Source: Bacteroidota bacterium
GTDB lineage: Bacteria > Bacteroidota > Bacteroidia > UBA7662
NCBI GenBank assembly: GCA_005799065.1
Contig: SYHW01000057.1
Span: 1-42,629, forward strand
Length of the DNA: 42,629 nt
Reading direction: 5' to 3'
Shown: piece by piece, positions 33,336 to 42,629 of the stretch
How the letters are laid out: the number at the start of each line of letters is the position of its first letter
Numbering within the stretch: position 1 is the stretch's first letter
Made by a program: the position numbers and the translations under genes
Notes under the pieces: model-generated
What the model saw: only the letters and a program-made list of their open reading frames with translations
Told to the model about the DNA's origin: nothing
Databases searched by the model: none

Positions 33336-36300
33336 TTACTCGCACAATACAAAGCGCTGAACAGCCGAATGATCCGGGGTGAGTAGTTTAACCAGATAGA
33401 TACCCGACGAAAGCCCATAAGCTTCAAAGCGCATTTGTCCAAATCCTGCTGCGCTCGAAGGAACAGAGCTCTCCCAAATCAATCTGCCGCTCAAATCACA
33501 AACCTCAATTCGTAATTCTGTCGATTCAGGTAAGAAATAACGAAACCAAACATAGGAGCGAGCCGGATTGGGGAAGGGCGGGTAAAGCTCCGGGGCATCA
33601 GGTCTGTAGAAATACTCCGGCTCCTGTTCAGATTCCATGATCACGATACTATAAGGCCAACGTGTACTGAGATTCGGCCTACCTTTACTTGTGCGCAGAC
33701 CCGATTGATGTTGACCTGCTTCAGGTAGCTTCAAATTAAAAAGAGCCGAATGCTGATCTTTGAGCAGTGTTTTATCCCAATCCTTAGCATTCGCAGCCTC
33801 TATTTTGTATTCTGTCTGTCTGCGCATCGGAATTGCCCTTCTATGGGTGTGATCCATTAGCACTGGATACCAATGATTGGGCCACCCTTCTGAGAATTGC
33901 CAGCCGATATGGCCAAACTTACCTTTAATGGGCATACCTGACCTGCCTGCCTGAACAAATAATGGAATGCTTCGATAAGGAATTGGGGTGATCGGCAAAC
34001 AATTGATCGACAAGGGCCAAAATGAACCGGGTGCCGATAATGTGTATAGAGATATCCAATCATCACCCTGCGGGGGCAAAAAATAGGCATCGGATTCATC
34101 GCGACCTAATTTTCCTCCATCACTGAATGAAACATACCCTTGAGTGGACATACCACCTATGGAGTATGTCAGGTTGATTTGAATGGGAGAAGATCTTCTA
34201 ACAACTGCACCGACCTGATTCAACAATTTGGAATCGCCTCGAAATTTCAATATCGGATTCGGTGCATTCGCATGTATCCAGAAGGCTTGAAAGGGGCGGA
34301 TGATGGCAACACCACCAGCGGTATCCTTGTAATTTCCGGTTTGCCCATTCCAATAGCGGTAACCCCCAACTCGGTCGTTCATCAAGGGATCCCAAGAATA
34401 AATTGTTTCATCAACACGCGTTCGCTGCCACAAATTAGAATTGGGGGCCCAATAAAGCGGACTGGCTGTAGGGTTTCCGAGTAAATTCCAACCCGCATCT
34501 GATTCCATCATATCGGTATAAATGGAATCTGGGGTTACCTGATTATTGGCATAGATTAATCTGGGGGTGAATGTCAGTTCTGGCGCGTAGTTGAACCATG
34601 TTTCCCGGTTTAAAAGAGGTTCAAAACCATTAATTAACAGGGATTTGGGCAGTGAATCACGATAATTTCCTTGTATTCCATTTGGAAATAGAGCCCCATC
34701 GAATACATAAACAGCCTGTCCCCGACCGCTAACTATTGAGTCGAACGGCGTTTGAATAGTCCTCCATGATTGAAGGTGGGTGCCCGTATCCGATTCCAAA
34801 AAATGGAGCACATTGGGCTGCCAATTGGGGAATTCAGACCCCGAAACACCTTGGATCACCACACTGTCCAAGAAGTCTCGAAAGGAAGATCGTACCGGCG
34901 CACTGATCAACCTCCAACCACGTGTTCCTGTTAACTGTTTTTCAATTCGCAAGTTGGGTTGGGATGATCCCATATTCACATAATGCCCCCCTGAGCCGAT
35001 GTTTAAAAAACCTGAGCCCTCAGTCGAGATCACCCCTCCGTCATTGACGAGAAGACCGATACTTCCTGGAAAAATACTATCAAACGATGTCGCCCCCAAT
35101 GTACAAGAACCGCCGTCCAAGATGCGCATTGTACCCGGTTGACTAATTTGGACACTGTTCATACCTATGCCCATGGGTTGCTGAATTATAGGCTGATCCC
35201 TACGTCTTGGCACCCATATCTGAGCAGTATCAGTGGGTACCTTTCGACGGCTCCAGTTCAGCGGCTCGAACCAGGTTCGTGCTTGATTGGGCCATCCACC
35301 TACCCAAACATCCGCCAACCCCCCATCAAGGCCCTGTGTATAAACACCACTCGAATTGGCCCCCACCCCAATAGGCTTGTTTATCCCAGGATACTGATTC
35401 TGCCAAGACAAGGACTGAGAATCGATTCTTGGGCCTGAAATATCACACGATGAGATTACCAGTTTGTGTGAGCCAGGAGAAACGGGCATCTGTACATCGC
35501 TAAACAACCCACCACCTCTGTATGGATGCGCACGAAAGTCCCTTGGCATCCACAGCGCTGAGTCAAGTTCGGAATAGAATTTCAGGCGCACGCAATCAGG
35601 ACCCCACGGAACTGATCGATTAAGTGCGTCGGTAAACCTATACGATACATCCAATCGGTTGGATGCCGTATTTATGGTTCTGATCTCTTCGACCACGAGT
35701 TGATGGGGCGTCACAACGCTTCCATCAGATACAAATAAGGTGTCCGTGACCTTAAATCCCGATCTTGCGCCGGGTCCAGATGCGTAGGTAGGCGCGAAAA
35801 TAGGTCCAAGACCTGCAGGAAGTCGGCTTCGATCAAGGCGGTAACGAGAAGAATGGCTACCCTGAAATTGAATTTGTTCGACTTGCATGTTTTTTTTGTC
35901 GCCAGGGTTGGCCGACAAAAATCGAGCTGTTAGGGATCCCAATGTGAGCTGGTGTCCGGGCCGAATTCCGGTTATAGTAATATCAGCCATATTTATTGGA
36001 CCCGAGTAGGCGACTTGCCCATTAAATTCTCTTCCTGAAGCTGTAAAACAACCCTCGACAACCACTGCCGTATCGCCCGAAAAAAACAACAACCCGTTGG
36101 TGTCGAGATCCGACCCCTGGCCCCAAAACCCTCTACGATTTTGCGATATAATTGAAGCTGTGGTTGTTGGCGCACCGAAAAACGCGAGCCGATATTTAGA
36201 CGCATCACGACCAATTAAGCGCAATGCGGTATCCAACACGACCTGTTTTTGGTCGCCAGGATACTTGGAGCGAAAGTTTGCCCGAACAGAATCCAAAAAG

Positions 36301-39300
36301 ACCTGATCGCCCGGATTTTGACCGATGATCTGCAGGTTAAAGGCAGAAATTTGGGCGTTCCTGCTCCCGTCATACAACTTGTTTTTGACACTGAAGCTTC
36401 CAGATATACCAATAGACACACTTCTTTGTCCGCTCAGGTCTACACCAGATAGAAGGGCGCTGCGGTGAGAAGACGATGTTAATCCCATTACACAGGGCAA
36501 AATCTGGAGGCTCGGTGCGTTAATTTGGGTTGTTAAAATACCCGAACTTAACCCCAATGAACCAAGAACAGCAGTCTCGGGTCTTAGGTTCAAAATCCGA
36601 GTTCTTCCGGCTTCCATAAAATAACCAATGTCACCCCGGTATTGATTTCCATAAAAATCAGGAAGCACCCGAATATCATTTCCCCAGTCTTTGATCACCC
36701 TTTGGTTAGCGTTGATTACCGATATCTCTAAATCTGGGATTTCGTCGCCGCAAGGCAGGGAGTAATAGTTCGACGACCGAGCCGACAAAAACATCACCCC
36801 AATGCTTGAGTCACCCAAAAAACTACCTGCTTTTTGAGCAAATCCAATCGTAGTCGTTGACTGCCCACCCAAGGCCGAGGGTGAGAATATATGGGCACGC
36901 CCCAGAACCGAGCTTCCCGCCACCACGTCATAATGAACAGCGTCTCTTCCCCCGAGCACCAAAGCTGTTGGTCTTATTCGTTTGTTTAGGCCAGTTGCTG
37001 ACGATAGAAATTCAGCGGTTACCGATTGAATGGTCAATTCATCTTGGGTGAAAGTCAATCTGCTGGCTTGTAGCGATGAGAAATCGGCGACTACCACTGA
37101 TTTGGTACCATTCCAGACCCTGTCTTGCCCATTCAGGAAGCCGGAAATCACTGACAGCGGTTTTTGAACAGAAAAGACCGATTCAATTGCCCTCCATCTT
37201 TGATCCGTACCAGGAGCCAGCCGCAATCGGTATGAACCCGATCGACTCACCGACCAATAATCCGATGAGTACTGCCCTCTGATGAGTAGTGCAGAGTGGG
37301 GAAGTTCATAACCCAGCCAACCAGAAGGGCCTTGGGTCATTTGAACATTCAACCTAACGGTATCAATATGTTCAGCCCACTTTCCTCTATTGGTCTGAAG
37401 CTCAGCCTTAAACCGAAACAGCTCACCAGCCCGCTGTTGTGCAGATGGCATTCCCAAACAGACTATTCTTCCTGAATCGATGGTCGACCAATCCAAATGT
37501 CGACAAATCGTAGGACTATAGCCCAATGAACTGTCGGATCCGCCCATCTTTCCCTCAGTAACAACTCCTGTACCGTTAATTCTATAGCTATATTCATACT
37601 CTGCTGAAGCATGACCTGCAACATGATAATTCCACAACACTGCCTTTTTTCGGTCACCAACCGAAGATGATCGAAAACGTGCCTCGATCGGTTGAATCAC
37701 AAGACTATCTCCGCCGACGGGTAGGGACCTCACAAACCAAGATTGAGAAAATATACCTCCTAAGGCATTTCCATCATATTTTTTCGTGGTCATCTGAAAA
37801 TCTCCCATCAGAAGTGCGATGGGCTTTTCTAAATTGAAGGTATCACTTGCCGCTGAGAAGCTATCCAGTCCAAGACGCAAACCCGCCAGCAGCCGAAAAC
37901 CTTGTCCACCTCTATTGAGGGAAATGGAATCTAATCGTGCAGATCCCCTATTCAACGGGATTCGCATACTACCGAATGCGATTGGGTTCTTTGGGTGACC
38001 AGCAGCTACCCCCACCAAAATGAGTGAATCCGAAAGATGTTCTAAAAGGCGGTAACGGTGATTGAATACCCCGACACCAGGTCTACCGGATCGGGCCCCC
38101 GTAAAAGGCGTCCCCGCTCGATTTCCCCATGGAGCGGGAGAATTTAACCATCCAATTGAGAATGGCATCGCAGAACCCCCATCAAGTAAATATCCTAACT
38201 GAGATTGAACATGAGCCCCACTACTTTGTCCGCCGCTGTTGCCCGAAGCACCTATTTCTCCGACTAAAATTGGATTGACTACCCCCAATTCGTAATGCAT
38301 GCTATCCGGTCCCCTAATAGAAAATGAGTTGATGAATAGTTTTTTCTTTGTTCCAATGCAAGGTGATCTATAATTCAGAACAAGATTGCCCAAATAGATC
38401 TGGTCTGAAGACATAATTCCTGAAATGACCGGCAATCGCGTATATCTCAACCCTGTGGTATCCATCCCAGTAACCTGAGTCGTTCCATCAAACACTTTCG
38501 GAACATCCCTGATAAATCCGGAAATATTTAAGACTGCCTTTTCAAGATTGAGCGTGCTGCTGGTACAAGAAAGTGATTGTCCACCCGGAATTTGTGAGAA
38601 AGCACGCACCATCAAAGCTGTACCTGGCCTGTTGAATGCCAGGTGCACGGCAGTCGCGACAGAATGTGTCAGGTTTTTTATCGTATCACCATACAATCGC
38701 GAAGGGTATGCGGAAGGATAGAGCGCTGAAAAGCGCACAGGAAGTTGACCCATATAATCCGCAATTCGGTTGCGTTGCGTGAAGAGTTTGACCTCAAATT
38801 GAAATGTGTCGCCTGCACGATTGAAAATCATCGGATGCACCGGCAACCGCAAAAAAACGGGTTGCTGACTCACCCGGAGGCTAAATTGCACGGTTGATCC
38901 TTCCATAAAAACGCCCGGCTGCGACAAAAGGTGGCTCCCAGTGCTGTTTCCACCTCGGGTGAAAGGTGGATCAATTTTCCCATACCCATACAACAGCACA
39001 GGGCTAAGATCATAGTGTATGGCAGAATCGCCCAATACCATGGAGGTATCCGATAAATATGCCCTCCTTAACTTACCAGACGCAGGGGAAAAATAATAGG
39101 GCCTAGAAGACAGCAAGCGGATGAAATCGTTGCCGTAGGGTAAAGGATGAAATCTAATGGAGTCGCTGTGACATAAAACCGCCTCTTTACTTCCATTGTA
39201 CATTTTATCGCAGGTTCTGAATGTGCCGGTTACGGTGAGAAGTGGCCGATACAGAATTAGCGTATCCGATGTTAAGCCCGAAGTCGGAAATGGCGGATTT

Positions 39301-42300
39301 TGAGGCCATTGAACACTGAGTACAATCAGACTCGATCTATTCAGCGTAATATGAGGAAAGACGGCCTCTCCGCGCGTAAACATAGACAACGGGTTTCCGT
39401 ACAGTCGATTCGCTGCTGATGAATATTGAATTTGAATCCGGGCGGCAATCTGATCGAAAAATTCGGCCTTCACCCCCCGTTGGTTGATCGCTTGGATTGC
39501 GCAGGTCAGCGAGTCACCGGCCCTTATGATGCTGGAGGTAATGTCTCGAGGCGATGGCATTCTACTCCATTGAAGCTGAATGATTGGTGAAGCGCCATCT
39601 AGAAGAATGCCCGAATGGGTCAGTAGATTGTCTCCCCTGCCCTGACTTCCCAATCCTACCGCGCTATGAATTTCAGCTGTTGAACCATATCCCGCAAAAA
39701 CCAGCGTAAAAGCCTCTTCAATTGTTGGGTCATACTGGATACTTGTTAAATGGGTTCGTCTTCGCGTACCAACAGACGCACTGATAAATGAAGCCTCACA
39801 TGCCAACGGAGGGAAACTATCGTTAAACGGTGAAGGCAGATCCACGATACCTATAAGTTCGGTTACATCCGATACTTGAGCATTTTTGTTGCCATCATAA
39901 TCTTTATTAGCCACTTTGTACAACCCACTCAGCTTAAGAAAAGGAGGAAGTAGATTGAACGTGACCGTTGTATCATGGAGCCAAATTCCATCAACGTAAC
40001 TTCTAACCCCCAGTCTGAGATTATCACCCCCTTTGCCAATCCACAAGCTTAAGAACCGTGAACATCCACGAATAACAGTATCTTGCGTATCTCCTTGCAG
40101 ATAGGAATATCCTCTTGGATTGAATGGCGTCCCAATCAGATAAAAATGGGCCAAGGAGGGGCTAACATAATCGGCCCTCCTGTTTCGAATGGTCAGGAAT
40201 TCCACCTGTAGGGAAATTGTATCCCCTGAGCGCAATAGAGCAGAATTGAACAAAACTGAATCCACAATATTCATCCTCGGAAGCAAATCATGACCATCGA
40301 TATGGGAAGATTCTCGAGAAAGGCAATCGTTTCCTCCGTAGTCACCATTCCTAACAGTCCAGCCAAAAACATCTCCGCTCGAATATATATTACCCAAGAA
40401 CAGATCATAATACCCTGACAAGGGACCTGCGAGTACACAATAGACCAACTTTACGTTCTTACTGACGCCCACTGAAGCACCCACGTACTCAAGCCTTATA
40501 CTGTCAATCCAAACCAATCCTGAATCGGAGGGTAAAACCAACGCACTTAAATGGTTGGCCCCCATATTTGCAAGGGTCGACCCATCAAATGCCTTAGGCA
40601 ATACCCTGAAACTTCCCTCCACTCGAGCGATGGGCCTTCTGACCATGAACGTATTGGATGTAACCGAGACAGAATCCAATGCTGATCGGAACCATGCATG
40701 AATACTGTATTGACCGCCCCGATCAACTGAAACATCCGCCAAAGCCATTCCACGGCTCAGCATAACGATGGATGGGGTTAGTAAACGAGCCGCAACTGGA
40801 GCGGTAAACAAACGCAAGTTGAGCGTATCATTTCGGTAAAATTCGGCCAGGCGTCCACGAATATCTCTGAGCGAGAAGCTACACAACATTGAATCTCCAG
40901 CCAAAACCGTGTCATTCTCCAAGCTAACCAGCAAATCTAGCCCCACCAACAACTGGGAGCCACTCAAAAATTGACTTGAATCCGAAACAATGTCAACCCC
41001 GCTGCCCTCAGAACCCAATGCAAATTGGGGGTTTATTGAAGCAGATGATGACAAGAACTGGGAACGATCCACCATATAATGAATCAGGTCTGGTCCATTT
41101 ACCTCAAAGTCAACAAGGTATACCTTTTTATTGACGCCATAACCTCCACTTATAAACACTGCAGTTTGTTGTGATACATTTAATGCTTGAAAGCCTGGAA
41201 TGAGGTTATCAAATTGAAGTTGGGAAGATATAATGTTGGCCTGAGCCGAACCATCGAACAACTTTGATTCAGCTTCGAAGCTCCCGATCATTCGGATGAC
41301 CCTGGGTGTAATCATGACTTCTCCGCTCAGGCCATTCAGGGTATAATTTGTTGCTGAACGACCCGTCAATACCAAGTTTCCGGAAGAGGTGATTCGACGA
41401 TTCCCCGGAAAAATAGAATCGATGAAGGCCTGTCCCGATTCCAGAATGAGCTCATCACCCTGAATCATATTCATAACATTCAAAAATTCGTAAGAAATCA
41501 AGGCGGTTCCATCAGCCATTCTTGAGCCTGCTACAACCAACGAACGGGACAAAATATCGGCATATAGCGCAGGCTGAACCACAACGTAATTTGCATTTGA
41601 TGACAGGTAGAAACCCGATTGAACGAGTACTTTATTCAATCCAACATTCATGTCTTGAAATCGCCACAATGGACTCCCTTCAGCCCGCGCTGTATCATCG
41701 TTCTTTAGTCCTATGAAAACAGGAATTCCAGAAATATAGACGCTATCGGTCCCGTCGTAGGTTTTAGGGAATGCACTTAATCCTTGAATCGTTAGCGGTG
41801 CAGGGTTCACTGTCAAACTTCCCGTGTCCGATTCAAAAGTATAGTTGTACCAATCCAGTGGATGAGCAAATGATATGGAATCCAAACGAACTGAGTATTG
41901 GCCCACAGCTGCCATCCGATGGTTACCCGGTGGATTTCCGCCGACATGAACGCTCAATCCAATGAGTTGATCATCCCCCTGTAACCCGTAAAAATGGGCC
42001 AGCTCATTCGCGGGCCCAAAAGTCGCTGTAGAATCGCCATACACCTTGTTCAGCGGGAAGAGACTAAATCTTAATGTCCGTTTTGTGATGGTCCCTGTTA
42101 ATTCAGGTTGTTCGACCCAATAGTTAACCGATGCAAGGGTATATGTCCCGTTTCTGTATAAGGGTTTATGCTCACCCACCTCTGCGCCATTAAAACTCCA
42201 GGTTACATTTCCATCCACAGAATACTGGTCTTGATTCACAAGACCAACAAATTCGGGATTACCTGAAATGAACACATTTAAGGAGTCATTGTATTCCTTG

Positions 42301-42629
42301 ATTAAGGCAACCAATCCTGTTACTTGTAGCCGAGCAGGAAAAATAATAATCGAATCAGTTAATTCTACGATCTGGTAATTACTTGCCTGCGTTCCCGCAT
42401 GAAATTCTATCGAATCGATTTGGACATGGTAAGATCCAACATCTTGAACAGGTCGGTGGGCACCGAATGAGCCCGAATAGGATAGACAAACGAACGACCA
42501 GGCATCCCATACGCGGAGGCCCGTAACCTCAACCCGTGGATCGCCCGGCGAAGCCAAGGGCGACAGGCTATCGCCATAGACCTTACTGTGGCGCAGTACC
42601 CTCACAAGAAGTGGCGCCGGGATCACTTC
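33336..42629 (-). CDS. Giant MBG/YDG-repeat surface protein with T9SS sorting domain (5' partial)
   Basis: The frame is open to the right edge, so the N-terminus is missing; at least 3096 residues are in the window. The N-terminal part has MBG-type beta domains (VYGDSLSPL near 42570, VYGDSTATFG near 42035). Ten YDG-type repeats follow, seen as KTYDGTDSVYISG, KLFDGS, KAFDGS, DYDGNKNAQ, MYNGSKEA, KVFDGTTQ, KYDGNALG, VWNGTKS, LYDGSRNAQ and EFNGQ, at about 41750, 41250, 40580, 39890, 39190, 38490, 37770, 37110, 36365 and 36025. Most alternate with a second module (RGRLAEF, RNRIADY). Further on a WVGGWPNQARTWFEPLNW element appears (~35250), and the end is a type A T9SS signal (PPFPNPARSYVWF ... 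GIYLVKLL). It should be a very long cell-surface or secreted adhesin. Confidence 0.9.
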   Translation of the reverse strand, partial: EVIPAPLLVRVLRHSKVYGDSLSPLASPGDPRVEVTGLRVWDAWSFVCLSYSGSFGAHRPVQDVGSYHVQIDSIEFHAGTQASNYQIVELTDSIIIFPARLQVTGLVALIKEYNDSLNVFISGNPEFVGLVNQDQYSVDGNVTWSFNGAEVGEHKPLYRNGTYTLASVNYWVEQPELTGTITKRTLRFSLFPLNKVYGDSTATFGPANELAHFYGLQGDDQLIGLSVHVGGNPPGNHRMAAVGQYSVRLDSISFAHPLDWYNYTFESDTGSLTVNPAPLTIQGLSAFPKTYDGTDSVYISGIPVFIGLKNDDTARAEGSPLWRFQDMNVGLNKVLVQSGFYLSSNANYVVVQPALYADILSRSLVVAGSRMADGTALISYEFLNVMNMIQGDELILESGQAFIDSIFPGNRRITSSGNLVLTGRSATNYTLNGLSGEVMITPRVIRMIGSFEAESKLFDGSAQANIISSQLQFDNLIPGFQALNVSQQTAVFISGGYGVNKKVYLVDFEVNGPDLIHYMVDRSQFLSSSASINPQFALGSEGSGVDIVSDSSQFLSGSQLLVGLDLLVSLENDTVLAGDSMLCSFSLRDIRGRLAEFYRNDTLNLRLFTAPVAARLLTPSIVMLSRGMALADVSVDRGGQYSIHAWFRSALDSVSVTSNTFMVRRPIARVEGSFRVLPKAFDGSTLANMGANHLSALVLPSDSGLVWIDSIRLEYVGASVGVSKNVKLVYCVLAGPLSGYYDLFLGNIYSSGDVFGWTVRNGDYGGNDCLSRESSHIDGHDLLPRMNIVDSVLFNSALLRSGDTISLQVEFLTIRNRRADYVSPSLAHFYLIGTPFNPRGYSYLQGDTQDTVIRGCSRFLSLWIGKGGDNLRLGVRSYVDGIWLHDTTVTFNLLPPFLKLSGLYKVANKDYDGNKNAQVSDVTELIGIVDLPSPFNDSFPPLACEASFISASVGTRRRTHLTSIQYDPTIEEAFTLVFAGYGSTAEIHSAVGLGSQGRGDNLLTHSGILLDGASPIIQLQWSRMPSPRDITSSIIRAGDSLTCAIQAINQRGVKAEFFDQIAARIQIQYSSAANRLYGNPLSMFTRGEAVFPHITLNRSSLIVLSVQWPQNPPFPTSGLTSDTLILYRPLLTVTGTFRTCDKMYNGSKEAVLCHSDSIRFHPLPYGNDFIRLLSSRPYYFSPASGKLRRAYLSDTSMVLGDSAIHYDLSPVLLYGYGKIDPPFTRGGNSTGSHLLSQPGVFMEGSTVQFSLRVSQQPVFLRLPVHPMIFNRAGDTFQFEVKLFTQRNRIADYMGQLPVRFSALYPSAYPSRLYGDTIKNLTHSVATAVHLAFNRPGTALMVRAFSQIPGGQSLSCTSSTLNLEKAVLNISGFIRDVPKVFDGTTQVTGMDTTGLRYTRLPVISGIMSSDQIYLGNLVLNYRSPCIGTKKKLFINSFSIRGPDSMHYELGVVNPILVGEIGASGNSGGQSSGAHVQSQLGYLLDGGSAMPFSIGWLNSPAPWGNRAGTPFTGARSGRPGVGVFNHRYRLLEHLSDSLILVGVAAGHPKNPIAFGSMRIPLNRGSARLDSISLNRGGQGFRLLAGLRLGLDSFSAASDTFNLEKPIALLMGDFQMTTKKYDGNALGGIFSQSWFVRSLPVGGDSLVIQPIEARFRSSSVGDRKKAVLWNYHVAGHASAEYEYSYRINGTGVVTEGKMGGSDSSLGYSPTICRHLDWSTIDSGRIVCLGMPSAQQRAGELFRFKAELQTNRGKWAEHIDTVRLNVQMTQGPSGWLGYELPHSALLIRGQYSSDYWSVSRSGSYRLRLAPGTDQRWRAIESVFSVQKPLSVISGFLNGQDRVWNGTKSVVVADFSSLQASRLTFTQDELTIQSVTAEFLSSATGLNKRIRPTALVLGGRDAVHYDVVAGSSVLGRAHIFSPSALGGQSTTTIGFAQKAGSFLGDSSIGVMFLSARSSNYYSLPCGDEIPDLEISVINANQRVIKDWGNDIRVLPDFYGNQYRGDIGYFMEAGRTRILNLRPETAVLGSLGLSSGILTTQINAPSLQILPCVMGLTSSSHRSALLSGVDLSGQRSVSIGISGSFSVKNKLYDGSRNAQISAFNLQIIGQNPGDQVFLDSVRANFRSKYPGDQKQVVLDTALRLIGRDASKYRLAFFGAPTTTASIISQNRRGFWGQGSDLDTNGLLFFSGDTAVVVEGCFTASGREFNGQVAYSGPINMADITITGIRPGHQLTLGSLTARFLSANPGDKKNMQVEQIQFQGSHSSRYRLDRSRLPAGLGPIFAPTYASGPGARSGFKVTDTLFVSDGSVVTPHQLVVEEIRTINTASNRLDVSYRFTDALNRSVPWGPDCVRLKFYSELDSALWMPRDFRAHPYRGGGLFSDVQMPVSPGSHKLVISSCDISGPRIDSQSLSWQNQYPGINKPIGVGANSSGVYTQGLDGGLADVWVGGWPNQARTWFEPLNWSRRKVPTDTAQIWVPRRRDQPIIQQPMGIGMNSVQISQPGTMRILDGGSCTLGATSFDSIFPGSIGLLVNDGGVISTEGSGFLNIGSGGHYVNMGSSQPNLRIEKQLTGTRGWRLISAPVRSSFRDFLDSVVIQGVSGSEFPNWQPNVLHFLESDTGTHLQSWRTIQTPFDSIVSGRGQAVYVFDGALFPNGIQGNYRDSLPKSLLINGFEPLLNRETWFNYAPELTFTPRLIYANNQVTPDSIYTDMMESDAGWNLLGNPTASPLYWAPNSNLWQRTRVDETIYSWDPLMNDRVGGYRYWNGQTGNYKDTAGGVAIIRPFQAFWIHANAPNPILKFRGDSKLLNQVGAVVRRSSPIQINLTYSIGGMSTQGYVSFSDGGKLGRDESDAYFLPPQGDDWISLYTLSAPGSFWPLSINCLPITPIPYRSIPLFVQAGRSGMPIKGKFGHIGWQFSEGWPNHWYPVLMDHTHRRAIPMRRQTEYKIEAANAKDWDKTLLKDQHSALFNLKLPEAGQHQSGLRTSKGRPNLSTRWPYSIVIMESEQEPEYFYRPDAPELYPPFPNPARSYVWFRYFLPESTELRIEVCDLSGRLIWESSVPSSAAGFGQMRFEAYGLSSGIYLVKLLTPDHSAVQRFVLCE

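Overview
The window reads as chromosomal DNA of a Bacteroidota bacterium. Two proteins carry type IX secretion (T9SS) C-terminal sorting domains (12458-14521 and 33336-42629), one of them in a giant MBG/YDG-repeat surface protein. Several genes lack a clear Shine-Dalgarno site, and a few starts are preceded by boxes fitting the Bacteroidota -7 consensus TAnnTTTG. The class cannot be fixed from sequence alone. No rRNA, tRNA, CRISPR array, insertion sequence or phage gene was seen.

Region 1 (1-12,172). A partial polytopic membrane protein on + meets, tail to tail, a tightly packed minus-strand operon. In transcription order the operon encodes: a small secreted protein, a DUF4402-like pilin, a PapD-like chaperone, an outer-membrane usher with TPR-like repeats at its C-terminus, a FliF(C-terminal part)-FliG-like fusion, a membrane-anchored TPR protein, a MotA-like stator, a MotB-like stator and a SAM methyltransferase. 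Several junctions are ATGA or short overlaps. This is the main discovery candidate: a chaperone-usher-type surface appendage apparently encoded in one transcript with an ion-driven rotor/stator set related to the flagellar motor. The window holds no flagellin, rod, hook, export gate or FliM/N gene.

Region 2 (12,458-20,100). A secreted T9SS-sorted endonuclease I comes first, followed on + by a SLOG-like protein, a CopA-type copper ATPase and a small HMA metallochaperone. A 34-bp tandem repeat separates these from purK-purE on minus. PurE carries an unusual ~112-residue N-terminal extension.

Region 3 (20,130-31,252). A TetR regulator with an operator-like palindrome leads a TolC/MFP/RND efflux operon. 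After it come rsmA (with an internal insertion), a 2-hydroxyacid dehydrogenase, a 23-bp tandem repeat, an AlkB-type alkane monooxygenase and a PfkB kinase (minus).

Region 4 (31,353-42,629, minus). The giant MBG/YDG-repeat T9SS protein runs off the right edge. Two small secreted pilin-like proteins follow it, then a DUF1801 protein and an ABM-like protein. The pilin-like genes beside the giant protein resemble the subunit genes of Region 1, so this locus may supply further subunits or adhesins for the same surface machinery; that link is inference.
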